Below, in pieces: positions 1 to 12,285 of a stretch of 64,000 nt of DNA. The translations under genes were made by a program, and so were the position numbers. Below the pieces are notes generated by a model. It did no database searches. It had not been told where the DNA came from and saw only the letters and a list, made by a program, of their open reading frames with translations. Source of the DNA: Siderastrea siderea (Eukaryota > Cnidaria > Anthozoa > Scleractinia > Rhizangiidae); the NCBI GenBank assembly GCA_964030785.1, contig OZ034968.1, forward strand, positions 21,235,186-21,299,185, read 5' to 3'. How positions within the stretch are numbered: position 1 is the stretch's first letter; each line of letters opens with the position of its first letter.

Positions 1-2
1 AC

Positions 3-2090
3 TTTAAGGTAACCACGGAGATTTGGAAGGCCGGAGAGAAGGATGAAGCGACAAAGACTGATGAAGCCACTTCCTATGAGCGCCATGCAGCACAATTGAT
101 TGTGAATAGTTTGACGGAAGAAAAGAGAACTCCCCCGGAAGATGTTGCGGAGCCCATTCTGTCCGGAAGTACTCCTTTGACCAGCGAAGATGGATCAGTT
201 GTAGATCACGGATTTAATTCAAACGAAACTCCAGACCCAGAGGAAACAGCTCAGGGACGTATCCAATATGAAACGCTTCCTGTTAAAAATGCACATTCAG
301 CTCCAAGCCGTGACGTTCCTTCTACATCTTCAAACCCAAGTGATGAACCAAAAGTACCAGACGAGATAGCAGCACTTGTTGAAAAGTTGCTTCTTGAGGA
401 CAACAAAGCAGAAGAAGATATCTATTCAGTTTTGTGGGACTTTGGAGGACAGTCAGTTTACTATGTCACCCACCCACTCTTCCTTACACCGAGAGCAATG
501 TATCTTTTGGTTTACGACCTCAGCCGGGATCCATATGACGAAGCCAACCCTCTTGTGAAACAGGGGGTGTTCAAGAAATTTGAAGACCCCTTTGGTCTGA
601 AAACCAATCTGGACTATCTAGATTTTTGGATGACTTCCGTTGCTTCCCAAACTAGTCAAGATGAGAACCATCCGGCACATGCAGGTCCTAAATCTGAGAT
701 GCTTCCAAAGAAACTTCCTCCTGTGTTCCTGGTCTGCACTCACGCTGATAAACCTCATGGTGGAGCGGATCCTTTTGCAGCAGCCCATGAAATCGCTAAT
801 ATTCTACAAAGGAAGCCATACAGTGCTCAGTTGGTGGATCGGGTTTTTGTCGTGGACAACACAACTTCTGGCAGCAAACCTGAGTGTTTAGAAGTTGTTC
901 GTTTGAGGCAGGATATACTTGCTGTTGCCAAAGAGCTACCGCAGATGAAACAAGTCATTCCAATAAAATGGTTGAAATATGAGAAGGCACTTCAAGTCAC
1001 TGTGGAAGAGGGTCTGAACTGGATTTCTCTTGAAAAAGCGAAACAGATTGCCTCTGAAGTGTGCAGAATTGATGAAGATCAAGAGTTTGTGACATTGATA
1101 AACTTTCTGCATGACCAGAGAATTCTGATTCATTTTGATGACACGCCTGTGTTGAATAATTTGGTTGTCTTGAACCCTCAGTGGTTAATCGATGTGTTTA
1201 AGAAGGTAATAACCATTAAGCCTTATGACCACGAAGAAAGAGAATTTAAAGAGCTGTGGCTTAAACTTGAGTCAACGGGAATAATGGAAGAAACGCTGTT
1301 GGAACACGTTTGGAGTCCTTTGTTACAACAACAAGAAACTTGCGAGAGCCTCATTGCAATCATGGAGAAATTCAGCTTACTTTGTCCTTGGCCTTCATCG
1401 GGTGTTTCATGTGGCAAGCAGTACCTGGTGCCGTCCATGTTAACGTCACATCCACCGCAGGATATCATCAAGTTGGTTGCCTCTGCACCAATTCCTTCTC
1501 TTTTCCTGAAGTTTAAAACTGGTCAAATTCCACCCAGCTTCTTTCCCAGACTAGTACTGCAGTTCTTTCAGTGGTGCACTGAAGAATTTCCAAGCCAAAT
1601 TACCCCTCAGTTGTTTCACAATTTTTCCAGATTTTACATTTCTTCGGACACAGGCAGTTCCTTTGCCCTTCTGTGTCATTTGTCTTCTGTTGAGGTGATT
1701 TTTCTTGGTAGAAATTGTTCTGTTGGTGAGGAAGAGGCCAAATTGTCTGCTGAGGTTTCTTATGACACCTATGATGTGACCTCTGCCTGTGTTGTGCGCA
1801 ACCAACTCGCACTGATGGTTGATTCCATGCAAAATGAGTTCTGCTGGTTGAAAAAAATGAAGTGTCAAGTAAGTTTCCTTTGCCCAGTTTGTTCTCAAGG
1901 AGGTGCAGTTGACTACTGTCGAAATCATCGTGTACAATGCTGCAAGCAAGAAGAATGTCTTCACTTCTTTTCAGAGTCTGAATTGTTGAAGTGTAAGCAA
2001 GTTATCATTTGCACCCGGTCCGCTACTGCACAGGATAACAGAGTTCAAATCAAGCAGTTTACTCCTTGGTTTGCGTTTGAGAGTGGAAAG
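3..2090 (+). CDS. ROCO-family protein, Roc-COR exon (5' end outside window)
   Basis: This exon is open from the window edge to a GTGAGC splice donor at 2091. It encodes the second half of a Roc GTPase domain and a COR domain. Seen: a G3-type DFGGQ motif near nt 436-453, a G4-type THAD motif near nt 738-749, then a COR-like region (about nt 950-1560) with the typical NPQWL stretch. The P-loop must lie upstream of the window. A low-complexity acidic/Pro/Ser insert sits between the Roc halves. ROCO proteins are cytoplasmic GTPase scaffolds; in this family the Roc-COR unit often joins LRRs or ankyrins to kinase or death domains. The exon ends in phase 0, matching the next exon. The open frame past the donor, to 2288, is probably intron. 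The family is clear; the orthologue is not. Confidence 0.85.
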
Positions 2091-2678
2091 GTGAGCATGA
2101 TATTAGGCAATTTCGACAAAATAATCTGGGATTTATGCACTTATTTTACCAATCTTGGAATATTCTTTGGGACATCCCATGTCGAGAGGAATGAACTGGG
2201 AAAGAATAAGGGAAGCAAGGAACAAAGTGGAGCTTTTAAAACAAACGTGACCGGGTGGAAAGGTAGTGCGAACCTGCAAAAGTTCTGAGATACTCAGCAT
2301 ATTGTTTTCAGCCCTAGAGTACTAGGGGATTGTCAACCGGTGAAACAGCCGATTTACTCTGAGGAAGGCTGCTTTATGCAGCCGAAATATAGGTTTACAG
2401 AAAAATACCAACCATGTCTTCATTTGTGGTAGTTTCTTGGGGGGTTACTTAGTTGCTAAGTTAATTGGTTTGTTTGTTTGTTTGTTTGTTTGTTTTTGTT
2501 TGTTTGTTAATTCTATTCTTTCAAGACCCCATCAGCTGTTGTTTCCTTATTTTTATAGCTGGGAACAACAATGCAAAAAAGTTTAGCACAGTCGTAGTGA
2601 TCTATAAACCAGTGAAATAGTATGACAAGAAGCATGACAAAATCTGAAATGTTACATTTCCTTTTTATTTGTCAACAG
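2091..2678 (+). other. ROCO intron 1
   Basis: Contains a TTTG microsatellite near 2468-2505 and no other feature I can support. Confidence 0.5.
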
Positions 2679-2730
2679 CAACAAACAACGTCCAGTGAAA
2701 ACGATCGCAGAATGCTGCCTTCCGTGCGAC
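2679..2730 (+). CDS. ROCO gene, short exon
   Basis: A 52-bp exon is predicted between a pyrimidine-rich acceptor (AG at 2677-2678) and a strong GTAAGT donor at 2731. It accepts phase 0 from the Roc-COR exon and leaves phase 1, which the exon at 6690 accepts. It encodes 17 polar residues with no recognisable domain and probably forms a linker. Support is splice sites plus phase only; there is no transcript evidence. Confidence 0.55.
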
Positions 2731-3257
2731 GTAAGTTCCGTTTGTTTCTTCGCCCTTTTTCTTATCGATGTACTTGCATTGCAACCTTGTCCAACAACAT
2801 TAGTGTCATTAAAACCGGTCTGTTGGAAATACAGTCTGCCTTCGATCCATTTCTGGACCACAAAGACAGCCATGGGTATCTAACAGAAACATACACTTAC
2901 TTCTTTGACCGAAGACAGTGCATGTAGGAGGCTTCCTTTACCAACGTTGTGTAATGAAAACTGAGTGAGACACCTTGATAGCGGAGTTCCTTTGCGGCCG
3001 CAAAAAGCGGAGCACCTTACTCATAGAGAATATATATATCCATGCAGCTCAATTTTCATGGTCACGACGTCACGTGACCCGGCGTACGACGTACCGTGTA
3101 CCATACTTCATGTAAGATGTTCGCAGTGTCTGATTACTCGCGCGTTTACATATTGGTGAAAAATGGCGGACTGCACTCGAACTAACACTTAAGTCTAAAC
3201 CATCTTTTTAAGGCGTAGGTAAAAAGGATGTACTCCCATGGATATTTTACCAAATTA

Positions 3258-3355
3258 CAATGTTTTTACCCCGCCGTCAGGACGGGGTCTAGTAATACCC
3301 TCTTTTTTTTCCGTGGTTTTTTTACCCCGCCGTCAGGACGGGGTCTAGTAATACC
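3258..3355 (+). repeat. Tandem hairpin unit, two copies
   Basis: A unit of about 40 bp with core CCCCGCCGTCAGGACGGGG, itself a short hairpin, is present twice (near 3267 and 3325), separated by a T-rich tract. The second copy is followed by a long T run. Confidence 0.8.
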
Positions 3356-3524
3356 CGTTTTTCTTTTTTTTTTTTTTTTTTTTTGTCGTGGTCAGTTGCC
3401 CCAGACCTGCGCTCGGTCAAAACAATACTTGCCGGTAAACTTTGTTCGTTCAGCGTTTATTCGCCAGAATTTTCATGAAAGTTGGTGTAGAAAATTACCG
3501 GCGATTTAATGGCATGAAAATTCC

Positions 3525-3826
3525 TTCGATGAAAGCAAGAACGAAGGTGCTAGCGAGCTTTGAAGCTGGCATGAATTTGCCAAACCTGCCCTGGCACGTA
3601 AACATTACATCACTGAAACACAAAAGGTGATCTGGGGAAGTCCCTTGCTTTCGCCAAGTTGAAAAATTCAACAGTGAAATGCAAGCATATTTTTGGCAGT
3701 TTTGCTTTGCTTCGCCAAAATCTTTAGGGAAAGTTGTGTAGAAAAGTACAAGAAATTCAATGGAGTTGACTTCTCTTCAATGAGAGCAAGGACGAAGGTG
3801 CTAGCGAGCTTTGAAAGCCAATGATT
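3525..3826 (+). repeat. Direct repeat, copy 1
   Basis: About 300 bp that recurs at 4351-4652 with clear similarity, including the shared string GAACGAAGGTGCTAGCGAGC. It includes internal partial duplications. No coding potential was recognised. Confidence 0.85.
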
Positions 3827-4350
3827 CATGCTACGTGCCGTAGCACATAAACATTACGTCATTGAAACACAGAGGCCGATTCGGAGAAGTAAACTTGCTT
3901 GCGCCAAATCACTCATCGAATCACGGCCTAAAATAGACTTTTACGGTTTTTCATAGCTACCAGTTTCCTTTAGATTTTAGAATGAGTTTTTTATCAAGAA
4001 ATCTATTTAAATTTCCGTGCCCTTGCTATTTAGAATTACGCTGACATGTCAGTTCGTTTATTTTAAAAAACGTGACTTAACTGAGTCACGCTATGGTCAA
4101 AATATTTCGTCACGTTCTTCTTCGCGAAAGCTAGGACAAGTGGATGACCAAGGAATGAGGGATGGGGTTCATACTATCAGGGATTCATGTTACCACAGGG
4201 AGAAGGGTGCGGAGCAGACGCATAAGGGGAAATGGCAGCAAACACAGGTACGATAAATCATCAACTTTAAAATTTACACCACTTGAGCTCGTATCTTGAG
4301 TGACCGTAATATATTCTGCTCCCTGGGAGGAGGAGAAAAACGGCGGGGTC

Positions 4351-4652
4351 CAATGAAAGTAAGAACGAAGGTGCTAGCGAGCTTTGAAGCTGGAATGAAT
4401 TCGCCTAACTTGCCGTGGCACGTAAACATTACATCACTGAAACACAGAAGCCGATTCGGGGAAGTCCCTTGCTTTCGCCAAGTTGAATAATTCAACAGTC
4501 AAATGCAAGCATTTTTTTTTGGCAGTTTTGCTTTGCTTCGCCAAAATCTTTAGGGAAAGTTGTGTAGAAAAGTACAAGGAATTCAATGGAGTTAACATTT
4601 CTTCGACGAGAGCAAGGACGAATGTACTAGGGAGCTTAAGTTTGAAAGCTGG
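4351..4652 (+). repeat. Direct repeat, copy 2
   Basis: Second copy of the unit at 3525-3826. A degenerate tRNA-like sequence follows it closely. Confidence 0.85.
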
Positions 4653-4803
4653 CATGAACTCGCGATCGCTATGAACTTAGTAATTATGATGTAAAGTATG
4701 TATGTATAAGTGCCAAGAAGTGAGTAATACTGCCCTCCATAATTTCCCCCCGACCACAGGCCTTAAAAGTAAGAAATTAGAAATGAGAACCAAGATAAAA
4801 GAA

Positions 4804-4883
4804 AAATCTTTGACCCCGGCGGGATTCGAACCCACGACCTCCGGATTAGAACACCGTCGCTCAACCAACTGAGCTACGAGGCC
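4804..4883 (-). repeat. tRNA-like sequence, probably SINE head or tRNA pseudogene
   Basis: The minus strand shows an A box (TAGCTCAGTTGGTTGAGCG) and a B box (GGTTCGAATCC) at tRNA spacing. The two ends can pair as an acceptor stem with G-U pairs. The anticodon stem is poor (about 3 of 5 pairs around a possible TCT anticodon), so I do not call a functional tRNA. Confidence 0.6.
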
Positions 4884-6689
4884 AGGCTGAGTCATGCTGT
4901 GATCAAAATAATAATTTCATCACGCTCCTCGTCACGCACGCTAAAACAGAGTGATTAGGCAAGTCGTGTCTTGATTTATATTATCATCGCAAGCACGTAA
5001 AAGATACGATAAATCACCAACTTTTACCTGGCCGTAATATATTTTGGACCCCAAGGGCAGAGAGAACAACGGCGGGGTTAATGCCCCCTGGGGCTTTTCT
5101 TGTTTTTTTTTTTTTGGTGGTCACTTGCCCCAGACCTCCGGTTTTCGCTCGGCCAAACAAATACTCGTCGTGTCTTTCGCTACACAGGCAAGGGCTTTTA
5201 TCTTGAGTGACCGTAACATATGTTACATCCCCGGGGGGGGGGGGGGGGGAGAACAACGGCGGGGTCTAATGCCCCTGGGGCTTTTCTTGTCTTAGAAACG
5301 ACTGCTCCTCACAAGTTATTACAGAATGGATACTCACTTCTCAACACGCTCTATTTTCATGACGGTAACTTGAAATACCGGGAATGCAAACGTTCCTTGT
5401 AATAGCTCTACATGAAAAGGAAAAGACCTGAAGGATTGCTTTAAACACGACGGCGCATATAGAAGAAATTGGAGAGCTCGAAGGGAAGAAATCCTGGTTC
5501 AAGGACATACTCCTTGTTTCGGAGGAGATCTGAGTCTTCTCAAGCCCTCGTATGTAAAGCATGAATTGTGTCAGATAAGCTTATATTTTTTGTCGTAGAG
5601 GTGCTATCTTTCGCCTTTTCCAAAGGCAAATAACTTGGCCAAAAAATCTGTTGATTGAGGTTTACAACTTGAGATAAGTCCGTCTGCAAGGGAAGACAAT
5701 TGCAAAAGCTGGTTGTCAAAATTAAAGCCACAGAAAACTCGCCTGAAATGAGGACCGCTTCGTGACTGGGCCATAAATCTAGCGCGAAAAAAACGAGGAT
5801 CCGTAACTTACAGTACGGACCGAGAATTCGAGGCTAATCAGATGTTTATTTTATGTCTTTAATCGGAGAAAAAGGAAAACATTTCGAGTCAAAAAGTTGA
5901 ACAGGTTCACTGATTTGACGGACATGTGTCAAAGGAATAAAACGCGCGAATTTCATTGGCTTTTGAAAATCGTTGCTCGTGAACTGCGGTCGCTGAATGA
6001 AAACTTCACGGCTTTATTTTTATTGTTTTGTTTTTTCGCCCGTAACATATTCAAAGCAAGATTAAGATAGTTAAAAGACTTCTTCGTCACTGAGAGGATA
6101 GCACAAAGAACAAAATCTCGTCGAGATAAAATTGTATACTGAGGATTACTGAGAACATTGAAGTCGTGTTTTGTCGACGTGGAAGATGCGGCGGCATTCA
6201 GTCAACAAGTCAGAATGACGAAGGAACTTTTACTGTAAATGACAAAGAATACACTGGAAGAAATTTCTACAAAACCTAATTTCATCTGCCTTTGGCTCTC
6301 AATTGTGCTCAAGTCGTGTTTCTCGAGCAAAGTATATGCTGGACACTGAACATCAAGGAGTTGCCTCAGAAATTATGAGTTTTAGTCGGGTAATTACAAA
6401 CGCCCGAGCGAAGGCCGACTTTTAAAAAAGTTATTTCCATGGATCTCCACTGCGAGAACAAGAATTTCGCTTAGGAAGTAAACGTATATAACAATACTGT
6501 TTTGTTTCTGTGATAACTAAAGAGATGGGTTTCAAGCCTTATTTGAACAAAATATATGTTGTTATTGCCAGCGGGCTTCGTTTAAAGGTATCTGGTATTC
6601 TCATGGCATGTCTTACTTAAACCATAGTCATTGATAATAAGAACTATAAATGTATAACAGAAAATCTTACATTTACTTTTTACACACAG

Positions 6690-7064
6690 CAATGGAAATC
6701 CATCAGCAGCAAGAAAATTCCCCTCTCCTGTCTTTTGACGTTCAAACAGCGATAGAAATTCATCAACAGCAAGAGAATGCCCTTGCCTTGCCTTGTGACG
6801 TTCATACAGCAATAGAAACCCAGCAGCAGCGAGAGGATGCCATTGCCTTGCCTTGTGACGTTTTAGAGGCTCTGCATTTACCATGTGATCCCGAAGAAGT
6901 TGTGGTTCAACTTCAAGAACACATTCAACTAAACCAGTCCTCTCTGAACGGACCGGATCCCGAGGCTACCAGGTGGATCCGTTGCCTGGCGATAGAGGCC
7001 AAGCGTTCCGACCGGTTTGACGTGGTCAAGCACCTGAGAGAAATTACACCCGCTGGGACCACCG
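6690..7064 (+). CDS. ROCO gene, exon with three 20-residue repeats and a death-fold-like tail
   Basis: The exon starts after the acceptor AG at 6688-6689 and can end at a GTAATG donor at 7065. Phase matches both neighbours (1 in, 1 out). It begins with three 20-residue repeats (nt 6692-6871) built around an [13 protein letters not shown] core and a PCDV-type ending. The last 60 residues contain a helical segment ending in a [12 protein letters not shown] helix, as at the C-terminal end of a death domain. If the donor is not used, translation stops at 7076-7078, which would give an alternative shorter protein without the terminal death domain. The repeats look like recent internal duplication. 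Confidence 0.6.
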
Positions 7065-9891
7065 GTAATGGCACATGACGTAGCAGCTTAAATTTTCAGT
7101 GTTCTGTATTTGTCTCATGTTTGCACAGTCGTAACCATTCTTGTTCCACTAATGATCACCTAACATGTAACCTTTTTGCCTTTTCTGCCTTAGTGAACTA
7201 ATATACAAAGGGAACCTGCCATTCGACCAAAAATACCGCTTTAAATTTTCGACAATTTCAAGGCGGAAAAGTATTTTTCATTTGACTGTGCCTGACGGGA
7301 AAACAAATGCGTTCCATTCACAAGTGTCCCAGTTTTACACCGCATAAACTGGGCACGAGTTGGAATGGATGAATGGAACGTAATTTTCATACTTTTGTTT
7401 TTGTTTTTGTTTTTCAAAAGTTCCGGAACGTTAGAACTACCTTGTGACTTATGCCCCAAACGTGTTCACGTGTCGCTTAAATTATAGTTAAATTTTCATC
7501 GCACTGTAAGAGGTAGTCTTATACCAGCGTCTTTCATCCCCTGGTTGAATTGCAAAGTACAACTTTTTTGGCTAATTTCCGTTAGTTTGAAAATACCGTA
7601 CGTAATTAAAAGAAGTAGAAGGATTTTGAACATTCATCTAGAGAGGTCTTCGCACTGAATACCAAATTGTTCATTTTTTTATGCAACAAATCAGCGAATA
7701 AAAATTAAAAGCAAAACAAAAGAGAAAGGTAATTAGGGTAATTAAGCTAACGGGGTAAAAAGGGATAGGATTTTTTAATCGTTCTCTATGCGCTCGTGCT
7801 TGTTCCACTGTCCTTAATAGAACTGAAAGCTGTGAACAGAACAATGTTAATGATACCAAGGAATTTTTTCGTTGGTAACGTTTCTTTCATCAGATGTAAT
7901 TTTTTGTGACTTCTTTCATCACAGGTCCACTGCTTAATGAAAATCTTCATGTTCGAAAAATTCCTTTCCATCAGAGAACTGATCTAGCAGTACATTTGTG
8001 TGGTGAGTTTTATGTTTGATCTTTGCTGACGCGGGACGTTTTAGGTGTACATGCATGACCAGTCAACCAAATAAAAGAAAACAGAATTTTCATCGATTAA
8101 TTTGAACTCGAAGTAATTCAAACTACGGATTGGTTTTAACTAAGCTTTATAGTCGAACAAGCAAACTTTAAATGAAGGGAATCAGGTCTAGAAGCTTGCG
8201 GGGTGGTGTAAACGATAATACAAGTATAACATACACACTTACATTGGGGCGTACAGACATGAAAACCAAAGCCACCAAAACTTTTAGCACTCCGAAGTTG
8301 ATTTTTCAAAAACGTGCCATGTATTCTTCCAAGCTTCCCGGAAACGGTTCTTTGGAAAAGTTTGAACGTTTCAGTTCCAGCCTCGCGCTCTAATGGCAAA
8401 CATAATTTTCTTCTTTGGTTGCCATTTCAATCATGTTAAATTAAAGGGATTTTGCTCTTGCTTAGCCTCCAACGCAGACATTCTTTGGGCTCATCCTCCC
8501 TCACGGAGGCCTATGATTGGTGAACGTATTTCTCGGCTCTGTTAAGGACGGTGTCTCCTTTTGTTACTGCGCATACGCATCTCGGGATATTCGAGTTTCT
8601 TAAGGAATTTGTCCCCTAATACAACAATATTTTTTGCGCGGTTTATGACTATGTGGAAAAAGCAGATCTTAACAAGGGCTATCAGAGTCCAAAAAGAAAA
8701 TTGGGGTTAACCACGCATTTTTCAGGGATAATTGAGCTTAAATTTGGCAAGAAAGCCATGCATTCTTTGTATTTTAACGCTTTTTGAGAAGTAATTATCT
8801 CTGAAAAATGCGTGGTTGGATCGAATAACCCTTGCTAAGATCTGCTTTTCCTCCATAGTCATAACCTTTGCAAAAATACATTTCTATTAGGAGGCACCGT
8901 CCTTAAGGTGTCTGAACACAGTTTGCGCGCGCTCTACGATTTGTACTGCTGACGTGAATTAGCGCGTGCACAAAGCTGACAGCTTTAAGAAAAACAAACA
9001 TGGTGCCTGTAAAGCGATCATTTCATTTTGTTCAGTGAAGATTGTGCAAGCGTTTTTTCTTTTCCGTCTTAACAGGCAAACAGTTTGTTATGTGTGAAAA
9101 CGTTTGTTTTTCAATGTATTAAAGGTAGTAATGTTGGAAAACACCCTGCCTTTCTGGGATTGTTTGTATGGATCGAGAAAGAGCGAGAGTTAAGATCGAG
9201 AATCGAGAACCCTCTCAAACGCAACGCATGCGCAGTCAACCAGAAAATTGTGACTGCATGGTTTAGTGGAAATGCACTGTTTTCTACGGAACCGCTCATT
9301 AGAATTTAATGAAATTCGGTAGAATAATGGTTCAGAACACGTGTAACGTGCCTGCAAACAGAAATTGAAATCTGACAGAGGACATGTTCAGAAAACGTTA
9401 AAATGCAAAACACAGAATTACAGAAGATCTCTCTGTCAAAATTTCACGAGACCAGTGACAATAGGCCAGTATTGCACTGAGTTTTCTAGAGACAAATGAT
9501 GGAAAAAATCTAACGACTGGATTTTCTGAAAATAAATCAAACCCATTACTTAATGCCGGTTTATTACCAGCTGTGTTGCCATGGCAACGGCACTCTGTCC
9601 AATAAAACATATCAAAATATAATCTTTTTTAGTTAAACTTGCATCTTGCCAATTTTGGCTGCCCAACTGCCAGTGGTTTGAGAATAACGATGAATAACGC
9701 AAAGGTAGAAGAAAACTGTGTTCGGCCACCTTAAGCAGACGTTCGTGGGGGAGGAATGGAGTGCGTGACGAGCGTGACTGAGGACGTCTGCGTTAGAGGC
9801 TACAGCTCTTGCGGTTATCGTTCTTATGGGCAGATAGTTCTTTGCTGAGCATTCTTAGTGTGTTTGATCTTTTGTTTTTTGTTTTTGTCAG
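7065..9891 (+). other. ROCO intron 3
   Basis: Holds the piggyBac-like MITE at 8546-8902. The rest is AT-rich sequence without a supported feature. Confidence 0.45.
8546..8902. mobile_element. piggyBac-like MITE, TTAA target sites
   Basis: A 357-bp element flanked by TTAA on both sides (8542-8545 and 8903-8906). The ends are inverted copies (GGACGGTGTCTCCT on the left; the complement of GGCACCGTCC on the right). Internal arms around AAGCAGATCTTA and CCACGCATTTTTCAG are also inverted, so the element can fold over most of its length. TTAA targets are the piggyBac signature. There is no coding sequence. Confidence 0.85.
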
Positions 9892-10073
9892 GGGGCGAAG
9901 AGTGGAAGCTAATTGCTGATAGACTGGGCTTTAATGATGCCTACATCCGATGCTTTGACTATCGTTTTCGTAACCCGTTTGAAACCGTCCTGAGCTGTTC
10001 CAGTTTGACTGTTGGTGAACTTTATGATGTGTTGGTCGAATGCGGATTTCCTGTGCTTGCTGACTTCCTGTAG
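9892..10073 (+). CDS. ROCO gene, terminal exon with death domain
   Basis: The exon follows a long polypyrimidine tract and AG at 9890-9891 and ends at a stop at 10071-10073. It encodes about 60 residues with the death-domain pattern: a W..LA..LG-type first helix ([12 protein letters not shown]), a central helix, and a [13 protein letters not shown] helix. Death domains are homotypic adaptors in apoptosis and innate immune signalling. The exon joins in phase 1 to the exon ending at 7064, so the gene product would be Roc-COR, linker, death domain. It is possible, but less likely, that it belongs to a separate gene. Confidence 0.65.
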
Positions 10074-12285
10074 GAAAAGCTAGGAAAGGCGTATCTAATT
10101 TAAGTCCTTATCTGCAATGGACGCAAATTCTGAAGTTTAATACCCATCTTTGATCGCGTTTTACGTTGCAGCCAGTCATAGTTACGACGGCGGTCAGTGG
10201 TCCACAAAGGAACAATAACAAATAGAATGGATCGCAAAACACACCCAACCAAGGAACATTTTACCAGGTTAAAGAGCGGTCTGCTAAGATAATGAGCGAC
10301 AGTATTAAACCTGGTTGGTTGTTGAACTTCAGAGATTGCTTGTTTACTGCAAGTCTTGCAAGTCTTGTAAAACATTTTAAAGTACGTAGTTCTGTAAATG
10401 ACGCTATTTGAGGTATTAAGTTCTGAAAGGTAGTTAATTTGCAGGTATACTAATTGTTCGACCTAAAACATTTATTCAAACTGCAGAAACTTGAATTGCA
10501 TCGAGGTATTTGGTGGTCAAATTATTATCAGTTTTTACATCTTGGTTTTTTTTAAGCCAGCCACTCGTGGAAAGTGTTTCATTTGAATCAAACGGCTTTT
10601 ATTTTTATTTTTTAGCCAACGTGACCTTGTGTACGCGTTTGACTGCGGTTGAATGAACGTGTACGTTCCTTGAGTTCTGATTTAGTCAAAGCATTTGTAA
10701 ATTTGGGCTAAAGTATAGAATGGATAAGGAACCGATCTACCCGCATGTAACAAAACTTAACAAAGTGCAAACAAAGCTTGAACGAGGCTCGCCCCCAGGA
10801 CTCTTTCCAGAGTGGCTCAGGAAGTTTATAACTTAATTATTATGCAATCAAACCCGCCAAATGTTCCGATGTTTCCTGAAAATTATCTGGAAACAATTTG
10901 GTATGCCATGTGATTGTTCGTAACTTTTGAATCAGGGCAGGCAAGTTTTCTGTACATTATTTTAAGTTTTTTTTTTTAATCAAAATTACTACAATACGTC
11001 TCGAAAATGTCCGCAGCTATCCCATGACTATGGAGCTAAAATTTAAAACCACAGGTGTTTTGTAATGGCTTAACCTTTTCAAGACACCAGTTTATAGTAA
11101 ATAACACAGAATCATGAATTTCATGTCGACTGAAAGTACTGCTCAACGGAGTTCAACTGAATGGTTATACTTCAGCAAGTCAAGATGGACAGTGCGAAAA
11201 TTTGCAACCACATGACAAGAATAGAAGTGATACTCCAGGACGGAGAGTGCTTAACCCTGTAGATTGTTTTCACTCACGTGATCAGCAGCTATGCAAATTT
11301 CTTGGAACAAAGGAAGGTCTTTATATGAGAAAAGTTTTCAATCCCCACAGGATTTTCTTGGTACACCAACATGGCCGCTGTTTCATTGTTTTGGTAAACC
11401 AATATGGCCGCTGTGACGTCATGTGAAAACGATCTATTCAAATTGGACTTCAAAAAACCACAAAAATTGACCCAGATAATAATCAATAAGCCATCATATA
11501 AAAATAATATCAAAACCAATACAAAAAAGAACGCTAAAATGACCTAAAAAAAGTAATAGTAATAATTGTATATTCCTTTTGAATTTCCAAGGGGATAAAA
11601 GAAGCCCATATTATTGCCAAGGATAATTGGCCCATGATATACAAGTGATTGTGTTCTTTCCATCTTAATAAATGACAGTGCTAGACTGAAAGTAAAGCCA
11701 GTTAGGTAGTTCCACTATGTTAGTAGAATGGATTGAATTGTTATTTAGTAACTGGTCCACCATCCTATGGTACTGACAGCCGTAAAACTACAACCGAATT
11801 ACAAAAGATGTACAGCTACCCATACTAAGTTTTGGTCATTTCGTGTAAGCTCGACGCTTTCAAATCCGACAACGCTAATTGAAATAGCTGTATACAAGTG
11901 ATTGTGTTCCGTCCTATGGTGATAAATGCCAATGCTAGACTAAAGGTAAAGCCAGTTAGGTAGGTCCACTATATTAGTAGATGATAGATTAAATTCAGTT
12001 ATTTAGAGTTTGTATACAGCTTTTGTTAAAATATTTTTTTACGAATGACTAGTTTTATAGCAAGAGGAGAAGGCAATAATAAAACACATTGAATTCTATC
12101 AGATAACACCACTGTCGTAGCTTTTTCCTTACTATAGTTTAGAGCAAATTTTGAAATGGACAAAAAAAACAAAAAAACAAAACAAAACAAAAACAACGAC
12201 AACAAGAGAACTCCCCACCCCTCCACCCCCCCCCCCCCCCAAAAATGACTGGAACCAGCTGAGAATTAACCCACACTTATCACAC
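10074..12285. other. Non-coding spacer with diverged tandem copies
   Basis: Downstream of the ROCO gene. A segment of about 110 bp at 11640-11750 recurs diverged at 11893-12010 (shared GTAAAGCCAGTTAGGTAG). No gene is supported; a C run lies near 12226-12240. Confidence 0.5.

Larger units (their letters stand above)
2731..6689 (+). other. ROCO intron 2, repeat-rich
   Basis: Long intron with a duplicated hairpin unit (about 3258-3355), a roughly 300-bp direct repeat (3525-3826 and 4351-4652), a tRNA-like sequence (4804-4883) and GC-rich repeats with G runs near 5030-5290. I see no exon here that fits the phase. Confidence 0.5.

Noticed and set aside
1551..1964. 137-residue minus-strand open frame within the ROCO exon
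   Set aside because: Shadow of the COR-coding strand; no known domain.
4804..4883. Functional tRNA gene on the minus strand
   Set aside because: A and B boxes are good but the anticodon stem pairs poorly, so a SINE head or pseudogene is more likely.
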